A DNA stretch of 64,000 bases. Source: Streptomyces sp. 1331.2. GTDB taxonomy: Bacteria > Actinomycetota > Actinomycetes > Streptomycetales > Streptomycetaceae. The stretch lies in NCBI RefSeq assembly GCF_900199205.1, contig NZ_OBMJ01000001.1, forward strand, positions 5,883,001 to 5,947,000, in the 5' to 3' direction. Below are positions 49,315-56,888 of this stretch, piece after piece; the stretch's first letter is position 1, and each line of letters begins with the position of its first letter. The translations under genes and the position numbers were made by a program. The notes below the pieces were generated by a model that did not search any database, was not told where the DNA came from, and worked only from the letters and a program-made list of their open reading frames with translations.

Positions 49315-49934
49315 CCGCGTACAAGCTGGTGGTGGTGAGCGCCGGGCTGAGCAAGCCCTCCTCGACCCGTCTGCTGGCGGACCGGCTCGCCGAGTCGACG
49401 GTCCGTCAACTCACCGCAGAAGGAAGCCCGGTGGACGTACGGGTGGTCGAACTGCGTGACCTGGCAACGGAGATCGCCAACAACTTCGTCACCGGCTTCC
49501 CCGGCGCCGCGCTGCGCGAGGCGGTCGAGGCGGTGACCGAGGCGGACGGGCTGATCGCGGTGACGCCGATCTTCACGGCCTCCTACAGCGGCCTGTTCAA
49601 GTCCTTCTTCGACCTGATCGACCACGACGCGCTCACCGGCAAGCCGGTGCTGATCGCCGCCACCGGCGGCACGCCCCGGCACTCGCTCGCCCTGGAGCAC
49701 GCCGTCCGCCCGCTGTTCAGCTACCTGCGCGCGGTGGTGCTGCCGACCGCCGTCTACGCGGCCACCGACGACTGGGGCGCGGCCGGGGACGGGCTCACCG
49801 ACGGGCTGCCGCGCCGGATCGACCGCGCGGCGGGCGAGCTGGCGGCCCTGCTGTCCGGCCGCGGCCCGGCGGCCCCGGCGCTGCCGGAGCAGGTGGTGCC
49901 GTTCGCCGAGCAGCTGGCGGCGCTGCGGGTCTGA
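49311..49934 (+). CDS. NAD(P)H-dependent FMN reductase (CE1759 type)
   Basis: A 207-residue flavodoxin-like FMN reductase: LVVVSAGLSKPSSTRLLADRL, FPGAALREAVEAVTEADGLIAVTPIFTASYSGLFKSFFDLID, and PVLIAATGGTPRHSLALEHAVRPLFSYLRAVVLPTAVYA. It is the standard partner of the LLM enzyme directly upstream and should supply FMNH2. GTG 49311 overlaps the LLM stop; GGAGGTGG stands eight bases upstream. It is convergent with the HxlR gene. Confidence 0.93.
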   Translation: MTAYKLVVVSAGLSKPSSTRLLADRLAESTVRQLTAEGSPVDVRVVELRDLATEIANNFVTGFPGAALREAVEAVTEADGLIAVTPIFTASYSGLFKSFFDLIDHDALTGKPVLIAATGGTPRHSLALEHAVRPLFSYLRAVVLPTAVYAATDDWGAAGDGLTDGLPRRIDRAAGELAALLSGRGPAAPALPEQVVPFAEQLAALRV

Positions 49935-50044
49935 ACCAGCAGGGGCGGTACGGGCGGGTGCGCGATCCGGCGCACCTGCCCCTCGCCGTGTCTCGGGAGG
50001 CGGTCTCGGGAGCCGGTCTCGGGAACCGGCCGCCGCAAGCAGCC

Positions 50045-50470
50045 TCAGGCCGCGCCCTCCCGCGCGTCGTACGCCGCCCGCGCGGCGGCGATCTCGGGCT
50101 GGTGCGTCTCGGTCCAGGTGACCAGCGACTGGATGGTGGCGTGCAGCGTCCGCCCGAGCGGTGTCAGCGCGTAGTCCACCCGGGGCGGCACCACCGGGTG
50201 CACCGTCCGCTCGACCAGCCCGTCCCGCTCCAGCTGGCGCAGCGTGACCGTGAGCATCCGCTGACTGACCCCGTCGATCGCCCGGCGCAGCTCGGTGAAG
50301 CGCAGCGACTGCCGGTCCAACAGCGCGATCACCAGCAGCGACCACTTGTCGGCGATCCGGTCCAGGATCTGCCGCACCTCGCAGTCCTCGCGGACGTCCC
50401 ACTGGAGGACGTCGTAGAGGTCTTCGGTACCCGTGCAGTGCGTCGGTTCCTTCAAAGTGCCTTCTTCCAC
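50045..50470 (-). CDS. HxlR-family regulator
   Basis: A 141-residue winged-helix regulator: REDCEVRQILDRIADKWSLLVIALLDRQSLRFTELRRAIDGVSQRMLTVTLRQLERDGLVERTVHPVVPPRVDYALTPLGRTL. The Cys in REDCEVR is at the position of the conserved redox or electrophile-sensing Cys of HypR/YodB-type members. GTG 50470. It is divergent from the MFS exporter and probably controls it; LLM/FMN-reductase genes end just before it. Repeats of GGTCTCGGGA lie at 49990-50030. Confidence 0.92.
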   Translation of the reverse strand: MEEGTLKEPTHCTGTEDLYDVLQWDVREDCEVRQILDRIADKWSLLVIALLDRQSLRFTELRRAIDGVSQRMLTVTLRQLERDGLVERTVHPVVPPRVDYALTPLGRTLHATIQSLVTWTETHQPEIAAARAAYDAREGAA

Positions 50471-50577
50471 GCTTCCTGATGCTGCCCCAGGATGACGGTT
50501 GGTTACAAGAGGGAACCGACCGGACGGAAGAGAACCGTCGGGGCCCTCGCCATTCCCGTTCCCCCGAGGAGCCCCAG

Positions 50578-52065
50578 GTGTCCGTGCCATCAGCCCTGCC
50601 CGAAACCGAGTCCCTGCCCGAAGCCCTGCCCGGCGCCGCGCCCGGAGCCCGACCAGGAAACGCCGCCCGGGAGCCCGCCGGGCAGCCCTCGACGGTGCTC
50701 GGCGGCCGGGCCGCCGCGGTGCTCGCCGTGCTGTGCGGCGCGATCTTCCTGGAGGGCATCGACGTCGCCATGCTCAACGTGGCACTGCCCTCGATCCGGA
50801 CCGACCTGGGCATGTCCACCGGCGCGCTGTCCTGGGTGCTGAGCGCCTACGTGCTCGGGTACGGCGGCTTCATGCTGCTCGGCGGCCGGACGGCCGACCT
50901 GCTGGGCCGGCGCCGGATGTTCCTGTTCTGGCTGACCGTCTTCGTCCTCTTCTCCGGCCTCGGCGGCCTGGCCACCGACGGCTGGGTGCTGATCCTGGCC
51001 CGCTTCGTCACCGGCCTGTCGGCGGCGTTCATGACCCCGGCCGGGCTGTCGATCATCACCACCGCCTTCCCCGAGGGCCCGCAGCGCAACCGGGCGCTGC
51101 TGGTGTACGCCGGGACGGCCGCGGCGGGCTTCTCGCTGGGCCTGGTGGTCGGCGGCCTGCTGACGGCGGTCAGCTGGCGGTGGGTGTTCTTCGCCCCGGT
51201 GCTGCTGGCGGGCGCCCTGCTGGCGGCGGCCGTCCCGCTGATCCCGCGGGACACCGCGCCGGAGCAGGCGGGCGGCGGGCGCTTCGACCTGGCCGGGGCG
51301 GCCACCGCGACCGGCGCGATGCTGCTGCTGGTGTACGGCGTGGTCCGGATCGGGGAGCCGGGCGCGGCGGCCGAGCTCACGGCGGCCGTCCTGGCCAGCG
51401 GGCTGGCGCTGCTGGCGGCCTTCGTGGCGATCGAGCGGCGCTCGTCCTCGCCGCTGGTGCGCCTGGGCATCCTGCGCTCCGGGCCGCTGCTGCGGGCCAA
51501 CCTCGGCGCGGTGCTGTTCGCCGGCTCGTTCTTCGGCTTCCAGTTCACCGCCACCCTCTACCTGCAGGACCTGCGCGGCTGGTCCCCGCTGCAGACCGGC
51601 CTCGCGCTGCTGGCGATCGGGGTGGACTCCGTGCTGGCACCGACCCTCACCCCGAAGCTGGTAGAGCGCTTCGGCAACGCCCGGGTGATCCTCGGCGGCT
51701 TCCTGCTGGCCGCGCTCTCGTACGGGCTGTTCCTGCCGGTCGGCGCCGACTGGACGTACCCGATGATGTTCCCGACCATGCTGCTGACCGGGCTCGCCTT
51801 CGCGCTCGCGTACGGGCCGCTGACCATCGCGGCCACCGAGGGCGTCGCGGAGGAGGAGCAGGGGCTGGCCGGCGGGCTGCTCAACACCTCCTTCCAGTTC
51901 GGCGCGGCGCTCGGCCTCTCGGTGGTGACCACGGTGAACCTGGCCGCGCTCGGCTCCGGGGCGAGCACACTGGAGGGGTTCCGGGCGGCCCTGGTGGTGC
52001 CGGTCGCCTCGGCGGTGCTGGGCGCGGTGGTGGCGGCCACCGGCGCGGGGCGGCGCCGCGCCTGA
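50578..52065 (+). CDS. DHA2-family MFS exporter
   Basis: A 495-residue exporter with fourteen helices. A low-complexity N-terminus (PETESLPEALPGAAPGA) precedes AAVLAVLCGAIFLEGIDVAMLNVALPSIRTDLGM, YGGFMLLGGRTADLLGRRRMFLF, ARFVTGLSAAFMTPAGLSIIT and AGTAAAGFSLGLVVGGLLTAVSWRWVFF. Likely a drug or toxic-compound efflux pump. GTG 50578 with GAGGA upstream is chosen; the frame is open from 50479. Divergent from the HxlR regulator at 107 bp, which suggests electrophile-induced expression. Confidence 0.92.
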   Translation: MSVPSALPETESLPEALPGAAPGARPGNAAREPAGQPSTVLGGRAAAVLAVLCGAIFLEGIDVAMLNVALPSIRTDLGMSTGALSWVLSAYVLGYGGFMLLGGRTADLLGRRRMFLFWLTVFVLFSGLGGLATDGWVLILARFVTGLSAAFMTPAGLSIITTAFPEGPQRNRALLVYAGTAAAGFSLGLVVGGLLTAVSWRWVFFAPVLLAGALLAAAVPLIPRDTAPEQAGGGRFDLAGAATATGAMLLLVYGVVRIGEPGAAAELTAAVLASGLALLAAFVAIERRSSSPLVRLGILRSGPLLRANLGAVLFAGSFFGFQFTATLYLQDLRGWSPLQTGLALLAIGVDSVLAPTLTPKLVERFGNARVILGGFLLAALSYGLFLPVGADWTYPMMFPTMLLTGLAFALAYGPLTIAATEGVAEEEQGLAGGLLNTSFQFGAALGLSVVTTVNLAALGSGASTLEGFRAALVVPVASAVLGAVVAATGAGRRRA

Positions 52066-52091
52066 CTCCCGTTCGGAAGGACGCCGCCGCT

Positions 52092-52139
52092 CACCCGTAC
52101 GGCCCTGTCGGAGCACCGCCCGGCAGGGCCGTACGGGTG
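52092..52139 (+). terminator. 16-bp perfect hairpin after the MFS gene
   Basis: CACCCGTACGGCCCTG (52092-52107) pairs perfectly with 52124-52139 around a 16-base loop. It separates the exporter from the DyP/encapsulin operon. Confidence 0.82.
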
Positions 52140-52207
52140 CGCGGCGGCCGTGCCGATTCGTCCGCTGTGCGATGTACTGGCCCGGGTGTCCCGAGGAGGT
52201 CCGAACC

Positions 52208-53299
52208 GTGCAGCCCCAGCCCGAACCGCAGTCGCAGCCGCAGGCCGAACCGCAGCCCCAGCCCGAACCGCAGGCCGTGCTCTCCCCGCTGACCGGCGCG
52301 GCCGTCTTCCTGGTGCTCACCGTCGAACCCGGCGGCGAGGACACCGTCCGCGCCCTGCTGCCCGATCTCGCCGGGCTGCGCCGCTCGGTCGGCTTCCGGG
52401 CCCCCGAGGGTGGCCTCACCTGTGTCACCGGCATCGGCTCCGCTCTCTGGGACCGCCTCTTCGACGGCCCCCGGCCGGCCGCACTGCACCCCTTCCGGGA
52501 GGTGGCCGGCGCCCGGCACCTGGCCCCGGCCACCCCCGGTGACCTGCTGCTGCACCTGCGGGCCGAGCGGATGGACCTCTGCTTCGAGCTGGCCGGGCAG
52601 CTCACCGACCGCCTCGCGGGCGCGGCCACCGTGGTGGACTACGTCCAGGGCTTCCGCTACTTCGACGACCGGGACCTGCTCGGCTTCGTGGACGGCACCG
52701 AGAACCCCGAGGGCCGGGCCGCCGTCAGCGCCGCACTGGTCGGCTCGGAGGACCCGGACTTCCTCGGCGCCAGCTACGTCGTCGTCCAGAAGTACCTGCA
52801 CGACCTGGACAAGTGGAACGCGCTGGTCGTCGAGGAGCAGGAGGCGGCGGTCGGCCGCACCAAACTCACCGACATCGAGCTGGCCGACGAGGTCAAACCC
52901 GCCGACTCGCACGTGGCGCTCACCGTGATCACCGGCCCGGACGGCGAGGAGCGGAAGATCGTCCGCTTCAACATGCCCTTCGGCTCCTTCGAACGGGGCG
53001 GCACCTTCGGCACCTACTTCATCGGCTACGCCCGCGACCCCGGGGTGACCGAGGAGATGCTGCGCAACATGTTCGTCGGCAACCCGCCCGGCACCACCGA
53101 CCGGCTGCTCGACTTCTCCACCGCCGTCACCGGCTCGCTGTTCTTCGTCCCGACCGCCGACTTCCTCGACTCCCCGCCGCCGGCCCCGGACACCGCAGCG
53201 CCCGCCCGGTCCGCCCGGTCCGCCCCGTCGGCCCCGGGCGACGGCTCGCTGGGCATCGGCAGCCTCAAGCAGACCTCCCGAACAGGACCCCGCCCATGA
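52208..53299 (+). CDS. DyP-type peroxidase with encapsulin targeting peptide
   Basis: A 363-residue haem peroxidase of the dye-decolourising family (type B by pattern). The N-terminus has a PQPEPQ repeat. Haem-site motifs: GFVDGTENP (GxxDG near residues 159-163, catalytic Asp) and NMPFGSFERGGTFGTYFIGYARDP. The C-terminal DGSLGIGSLK (residues 345-354) is the canonical cargo-loading peptide for family 1 encapsulins, here followed by nine more residues. GTG 52208 has AGGAGG eight bases upstream. It overlaps the encapsulin ATG by 4 bp, so the enzyme is packed into that shell. Confidence 0.96.
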   Translation: MQPQPEPQSQPQAEPQPQPEPQAVLSPLTGAAVFLVLTVEPGGEDTVRALLPDLAGLRRSVGFRAPEGGLTCVTGIGSALWDRLFDGPRPAALHPFREVAGARHLAPATPGDLLLHLRAERMDLCFELAGQLTDRLAGAATVVDYVQGFRYFDDRDLLGFVDGTENPEGRAAVSAALVGSEDPDFLGASYVVVQKYLHDLDKWNALVVEEQEAAVGRTKLTDIELADEVKPADSHVALTVITGPDGEERKIVRFNMPFGSFERGGTFGTYFIGYARDPGVTEEMLRNMFVGNPPGTTDRLLDFSTAVTGSLFFVPTADFLDSPPPAPDTAAPARSARSAPSAPGDGSLGIGSLKQTSRTGPRP

Positions 53300-54141
53300 A
53301 CAACCTCCACCGGGACCTCGCCCCCGTCTCCGCCGCCGCGTGGGAGGAGATCGAGGAGGAGGCCCGCCAGACCTTCAAGCTGCACATCGCCGGCCGCCGG
53401 GTCGTCGACCTGAACGGCCCCGGGGGCACCACCCTCGCGGCCGTCGGCACCGGCCACCTGACCGGCATCGAACCGCCGGCGGACGGCGTCCGGGCACACG
53501 CCCGCGCCGCCCAGCCGGTGGTCGAGCTGCGGGTGCCCTTCACCGTCCGCCGCGAGGCCGTGGACGACGTCGAGCGGGGCTCCCGCGACTCCGACTGGCA
53601 GCCCGTCAAGGACGCCGCCCGCACCCTCGCCCTAGCCGAGGACCGGGCGGTCTTCGAGGGCTACCGCGCCGCCGCCATCGACGGCATCCGGGCCGCCTCC
53701 GGCAACCCGCCGGTCCCGCTCCCCGAGGACGTCCGCGAGTACCCCGAGGCGGTCAGCCGGGCCCTCACCGCGCTGCGCCTGGCCGGCGTCGGCGGCCCGT
53801 ACTCCCTGCTGCTCGGCGCGGCCGCCTTCACCGCCGTCAACGAGACCAGCGACCACGGCTACCCCGTCCACAACCACCTGGCCCGCCTCCTCGACGGCGA
53901 CATCATCTGGGCCCCCGCCCTGGAAGGCGCCTTCCTCCTCTCGACCCGGGGCGGCGACTTCGAGCTCTTCCTCGGCCAGGACGTCTCCGTCGGCTACCTC
54001 TCGCACGACGCCGAGACGATCCGGCTCTACCTCCAGGAATCCCTCACCTTCCGCGTCTACACGGGCGAGGCCGCCGTCGCCCTGGGCGGGACCCCGCCGG
54101 AGCAGTCCCCCCGGGCCCCAGGGCACCGGGAAGGGTACTGA
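53296..54141 (+). CDS. Family 1 encapsulin shell protein
   Basis: A 281-residue shell protein of the linocin/encapsulin family with the HK97 fold: NNLHRDLAPVSAAAWEEIEEEARQTFKLHIAGRRVVDL at the start, FTVRREAVDDVERGSRDSDWQPVKDAARTLALAEDRAVFEGY in the middle, and the end FLGQDVSVGYLSHDAETIRLYLQESLTFRVYTGEAAVAL. It self-assembles into a nanocompartment around the DyP peroxidase, an oxidative-stress module. The last 18 residues (GGTPPEQSPRAPGHREGY) are an unusual extension. Its stop codon lies inside a 13-bp palindrome shared with the etf promoter. Confidence 0.96.
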   Translation: MNNLHRDLAPVSAAAWEEIEEEARQTFKLHIAGRRVVDLNGPGGTTLAAVGTGHLTGIEPPADGVRAHARAAQPVVELRVPFTVRREAVDDVERGSRDSDWQPVKDAARTLALAEDRAVFEGYRAAAIDGIRAASGNPPVPLPEDVREYPEAVSRALTALRLAGVGGPYSLLLGAAAFTAVNETSDHGYPVHNHLARLLDGDIIWAPALEGAFLLSTRGGDFELFLGQDVSVGYLSHDAETIRLYLQESLTFRVYTGEAAVALGGTPPEQSPRAPGHREGY

Positions 54142-54146
54142 GTTCC
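54134..54146. promoter_or_regulatory. GGTACTGAGTTCC operator (etf site 1)
   Basis: First of six copies of a GGNACTSAGTNCC palindrome in the window. It overlaps the encapsulin stop codon (TGA at 54139-54141) and abuts a probable -35. Confidence 0.8.
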
Positions 54147-54175
54147 TTTACGAGGGGTACTGAGTGCCGTATTCT
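54147..54175 (+). promoter_or_regulatory. Probable etfBA promoter
   Basis: TTTACG (54147-54152) and TATTCT (54170-54175) with a 17-bp spacer. Palindromes lie on both sides of the -35, at 54134-54146 and 54156-54168. Transcription would start near 54182, giving a leader of about 160 bases. Confidence 0.55.
54156..54168. promoter_or_regulatory. GGTACTGAGTGCC operator (etf site 2)
   Basis: Second copy, 22 bp after the first, between the -35 and -10 hexamers; bound protein would block transcription. Confidence 0.8.
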
Positions 54176-54270
54176 CTCCGTGGAGCCTCTGACGCCAGTC
54201 GAAGAGAGCCGACACGGTATGCCGGTCCAGGTGGCGCTTGCGACGCGCGGGTCGCGGCCGGGCCGGACTT

Positions 54271-54283
54271 GGCACTCAGTACC
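54271..54283. promoter_or_regulatory. GGCACTCAGTACC operator (etf site 3)
   Basis: Third copy, the exact reverse complement of site 2, 61 bases upstream of etfB. It may allow looping or mark a second promoter. Confidence 0.78.
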
Positions 54284-54344
54284 CTCGGCATGACCCGAGG
54301 CCATGGATCCGTGCATCCGAGCACCCGTGACAGGAGAACCGCTG

Positions 54345-55130
54345 ATGAGCTTGAGGATCGTCGTCTGTGTGAAGTACGTGCCGGATGCGACGGGTGACCG
54401 TCGTTTTGCGGACGACCACACCACCGACCGGGATGGCGTGGACGGCCTCCTGTCGGAGCTGGACGAGTACGGCGTGGAGCAGGCGCTGCGGATCGCGGAG
54501 GCGAACGAGGGTGCCGAGGTGACGGTGCTGACGGTCGGTCCGGACGATGCGAAGGACGCGCTGCGCAAGGCGCTGTCGATGGGTGCGGACAAGGCCGTGC
54601 ACGTGAACGACGACGACATCCACGGTTCGGATGTGATCGGGACGTCGGCGGTTCTGGCGAAGGCGTTGGAGAAGACCGGGTTCGACCTGGTGATCGGTGG
54701 TATGGCGTCGACGGACGGCACGATGGGTGTGCTGCCGGCGCTGCTGGCGGAGCGTCTGGGTGTGCCGCAGGTGACGCTGCTGTCGGAGGTGTCGGTCGAG
54801 GGCGGTGTGGTGAAGGGCCGTCGTGACGGTGACGCGGCGACGGAGCTGGTGGAGGCGGCGCTGCCGGCGGTGGTGTCGGTGACGGACCAGTCGGGTGAGG
54901 CCCGGTACCCGTCGTTCAAGGGGATCATGGCGGCGAAGAAGAAGCCGGTCGAGTCGCTGGACCTGGACGATCTGGGGATCGAGGCGGACGAGGTCGGTCT
55001 GGCGGGTTCGTGGACGGCGGTGGAGTCGGTGGCGGCGCGTCCGGCGCGTACTGCGGGCACGGTCGTCAAGGACGAGGGCGAGGGCGGCAAGGCGCTCGCC
55101 GGCTTCCTCGCGGAAGCGAAGTTCATCTAA
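54345..55130 (+). CDS. etfB: Electron transfer flavoprotein beta subunit
   Basis: The 261-residue beta subunit of ETF, which takes electrons from acyl-CoA dehydrogenases. Motifs: LRIVVCVKYVPDATGDR, LSELDEYGVEQALRIAE, VTVLTVGPDDAKDALRKALSMGADKAVHV, LVIGGMASTDGTMGVLPALLAERLGVPQVTLL and RYPSFKGIMAAKKKP, which includes the usual recognition loop. Codons are rich in GCG, GGT and CGT, unlike the C-ending codons of flanking genes. A second, in-frame QKFI-stop end follows at 55131-55163. ATG 54345 behind AGGAG. Operon with etfA. Confidence 0.95.
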   Translation: MSLRIVVCVKYVPDATGDRRFADDHTTDRDGVDGLLSELDEYGVEQALRIAEANEGAEVTVLTVGPDDAKDALRKALSMGADKAVHVNDDDIHGSDVIGTSAVLAKALEKTGFDLVIGGMASTDGTMGVLPALLAERLGVPQVTLLSEVSVEGGVVKGRRDGDAATELVEAALPAVVSVTDQSGEARYPSFKGIMAAKKKPVESLDLDDLGIEADEVGLAGSWTAVESVAARPARTAGTVVKDEGEGGKALAGFLAEAKFI

Positions 55131-55163
55131 TCGGGCAGCCTCGCCGACCAGAAGTTCATCTGA
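55131..55163 (+). other. Remnant of a second etfB 3' end
   Basis: Directly after the etfB TAA, the same frame reads SGSLADQKFI-stop. GAAGTTCATCT-A-TCGG occurs at both ends (about 55118 and 55151). This looks like the old C-terminus of an etfB gene left behind after replacement or a tandem duplication. Confidence 0.55.
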
Positions 55164-55216
55164 GTCGGCCCCGCTTTTCCGACCCCTCGAACCTGCGAAC
55201 ACGGAGACATTGAGCA

Positions 55217-56179
55217 ATGGCTGAGATTCTCGTCCTGGTGGACCACGCCGACGGTGTGGTCCGCAAGCCGGCCCTGGAGCTGCTGACCCTGGCCCGCCGT
55301 ATCGGCGAGCCGTCCGCGGTGGTGCTCGGCGCCGGTGCCGCGGCCGCCGACATCGCCGCCAAGGCCGGCGAGTTCGGCGCGGTGAAGGTGTACGTCGCCG
55401 ACGGTGCCGAGTTCGCCGACCAGCTGGTCGTCCCCAAGGTGGACGCCCTGGCCCAGATCGCCAAGGCCAACGACGTGGCGGCCGTGCTGGTCACCTCGTC
55501 CGGCGAGGGCAAGGAGGTCGCCGCCCGCGTGGCGCTGCGCCTGGGTTCGGGCATCATCACCGACGCGGTGGACCTGGAGGCCGGTGACGGTGGTCCGGTG
55601 GCGACGCAGTCGGTGTTCGCGGCGTCGTTCCAGGTGAAGTCGAAGGTCACCAAGGGTGCGCCGGTCATCACCGTCAAGCCGAATGCGGTGGCTCCGGAGG
55701 CCGTTGCGGCGGCGGGTGCGGTGGAGAACGTGTCGGTGGCGTTCACCGGCAATGCGGCCACGGTGACCTCGCGCACGCCGCGGGTGTCGACGGGCCGTCC
55801 GGAGCTGACCGAGGCCGCGATCGTGGTCTCCGGTGGCCGTGGTGTCGGTGCCGCCGAGGGCTTCGGCGTGGTCGAGGAGCTCGCGGACGCGCTGGGCGCG
55901 GCCGTCGGTGCCTCGCGTGCCGCGGTGGACGCGGGCTGGTACCCGCACAGCAGCCAGGTCGGCCAGACCGGCAAGCAGGTCTCCCCGCAGCTGTACGTGG
56001 CCAACGGCATCTCGGGCGCCATCCAGCACCGGGCCGGCATGCAGACCTCGAAGACCATCGTGGCCGTCAACAAGGACCCCGAGGCCCCGATCTTCGAGCT
56101 GGTCGACTACGGCGTGGTCGGCGACCTCTTCCAGGTCCTGCCGCAGCTCACCGCCGAGGTGAAGGCCCGCAAGGCCTGA
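55217..56179 (+). CDS. etfA: Electron transfer flavoprotein alpha subunit
   Basis: The 320-residue FAD-binding subunit of ETF: ILVLVDHADGVVRKPALELLTLARRIGEPSAVVLG at the start. The C-terminal FAD domain has IVVSGGRGVGAAEGF, GAAVGASRAAVDAGWYPHSSQVGQTGKQVSPQLYVANGISGAIQHRAGMQTSKTIVAVNKDPEAPIFELVDYGVVGDLFQVLP. Codon use is mosaic: C-ending at both ends but GCG/GGT-rich from about 55570 to 55870. ATG 55217 has GGAGACATTGAGCA upstream. It follows etfB by 86 bp. Confidence 0.96.
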   Translation: MAEILVLVDHADGVVRKPALELLTLARRIGEPSAVVLGAGAAAADIAAKAGEFGAVKVYVADGAEFADQLVVPKVDALAQIAKANDVAAVLVTSSGEGKEVAARVALRLGSGIITDAVDLEAGDGGPVATQSVFAASFQVKSKVTKGAPVITVKPNAVAPEAVAAAGAVENVSVAFTGNAATVTSRTPRVSTGRPELTEAAIVVSGGRGVGAAEGFGVVEELADALGAAVGASRAAVDAGWYPHSSQVGQTGKQVSPQLYVANGISGAIQHRAGMQTSKTIVAVNKDPEAPIFELVDYGVVGDLFQVLPQLTAEVKARKA

Positions 56180-56240
56180 TCCCGCGGTAGCCCGAGCACC
56201 ACGGGCGACACGTGCAACACGAGAAACACGAGTAACACAA

Positions 56241-56278
56241 GGAGGGCGTGGCACCGGGTACCCGGTGCCACGCCCTCC
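56241..56278. terminator. 38-bp perfect palindrome after etfA
   Basis: GGAGGGCGTGGCACCGGGT followed at once by its exact complement, 19-bp arms without a loop base. It lies between the convergent etfA and DUF35 genes and probably terminates both. Confidence 0.85.
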
Positions 56279-56309
56279 GGCGTTCGTCCTCGCGGCCGGA
56301 CCGCTCCGC

Positions 56310-56744
56310 TCACTCTGCGAAAGCCGCGAGGTGCTGGGTGAAACCGCCCTGGGAGGGCGGCAGCGGGCGCAGCTCGGGTTCCGGCAGCGGCGGCGGCTCC
56401 TCCATCGGGAGCAGCCGCAGCTCGGGCTGCTCGGAGTCGGGGGAGGAGAGCAGCCGCACCCGGGTGCCGACCGGCACGGTGCTGCGCATCCCGTCCACGA
56501 TGCACCAGACGTCGAAGCCCTCCGCCATCCGGATCAGGGACTTCTGACGGACCAGCGGCGTCCGGGCCTGCTCGACCGCGCAGCGTCGGACCACGCCGGT
56601 GCCCTCGCTGGGCTCCAGCCTCAGGTCGGTGGAGCCGCAGGTGGGGCAGAGCAGCCGCTGGAAGGTCGGGTTGTTGCACCACGTACAGCGCTGGAAGTAC
56701 AGCGTGGTGCTCCGGGTGTCGGCATCGATGGCTGGGTGGACCAC
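56310..56744 (-). CDS. Zinc-ribbon OB-fold (DUF35) acyl-CoA-associated protein
   Basis: A 144-residue DUF35 protein. A rubredoxin-like zinc ribbon lies at about 18-38 (QRCTWCNNPTFQRLLCPTCGSTDL, two C-x2-C pairs), followed by the OB fold (SEGTGVVRRCAVEQARTP, GFDVWCIVDGMRSTVPVGTRVRLL) and a Pro/Leu-rich tail. Members partner with thiolases or other acyl-CoA enzymes in fatty-acid and polyketide metabolism; here it is divergent from an acyl-CoA dehydrogenase and shares the palindromic operators. GTG 56744 with AGGGAG eight bases upstream. Confidence 0.85.
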   Translation of the reverse strand: MVHPAIDADTRSTTLYFQRCTWCNNPTFQRLLCPTCGSTDLRLEPSEGTGVVRRCAVEQARTPLVRQKSLIRMAEGFDVWCIVDGMRSTVPVGTRVRLLSSPDSEQPELRLLPMEEPPPLPEPELRPLPPSQGGFTQHLAAFAE

Positions 56745-56782
56745 GCTGTCATCTCCCTGGGCTCGGACCGGTTCGTTCGACA

Positions 56783-56815
56783 GTTCGGCAGAAGTTCGGC
56801 AGAAGTTCGGCACGA
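56783..56815. repeat. Three 11-bp repeats GTTCGGCAGAA
   Basis: Three 11-bp units at 56783, 56794 and 56805 in the leader of the DUF35 gene, between its start and the palindrome cluster. One unit per helical turn suggests a protein-binding element. Confidence 0.7.
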
Positions 56816-56824
56816 AAAGGATAG

Positions 56825-56837
56825 GGAACTCAGTACC
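56825..56837. promoter_or_regulatory. GGAACTCAGTACC operator (acd site 1)
   Basis: Fourth window copy of the palindrome, overlapping the region just upstream of a TATCCT -10 (minus strand, 56823-56818) of the DUF35 gene. Confidence 0.8.
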
Positions 56838-56847
56838 GCCAAGGGAA

Positions 56848-56860
56848 GGCACTGAGTTCC
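56848..56860. promoter_or_regulatory. GGCACTGAGTTCC operator (acd site 2)
   Basis: Fifth copy, 23 bp after site 1, at the -35 of the acyl-CoA dehydrogenase promoter. Confidence 0.8.
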
Positions 56861-56884
56861 CTTTTTGCTGCGCCCATGCATAAT
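56857..56884 (+). promoter_or_regulatory. Probable acyl-CoA dehydrogenase promoter
   Basis: TTCCCT (56857-56862) and CATAAT (56879-56884) with a 16-bp spacer. Palindromes cover the -35 and the start region. Confidence 0.5.
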
Positions 56885-56888
56885 GAAG

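Noticed and set aside
54220..54294. A 24-codon frame in the etfB leader
   Set aside because: No ribosome binding site; it overlaps the third palindrome and is better explained as untranslated leader.
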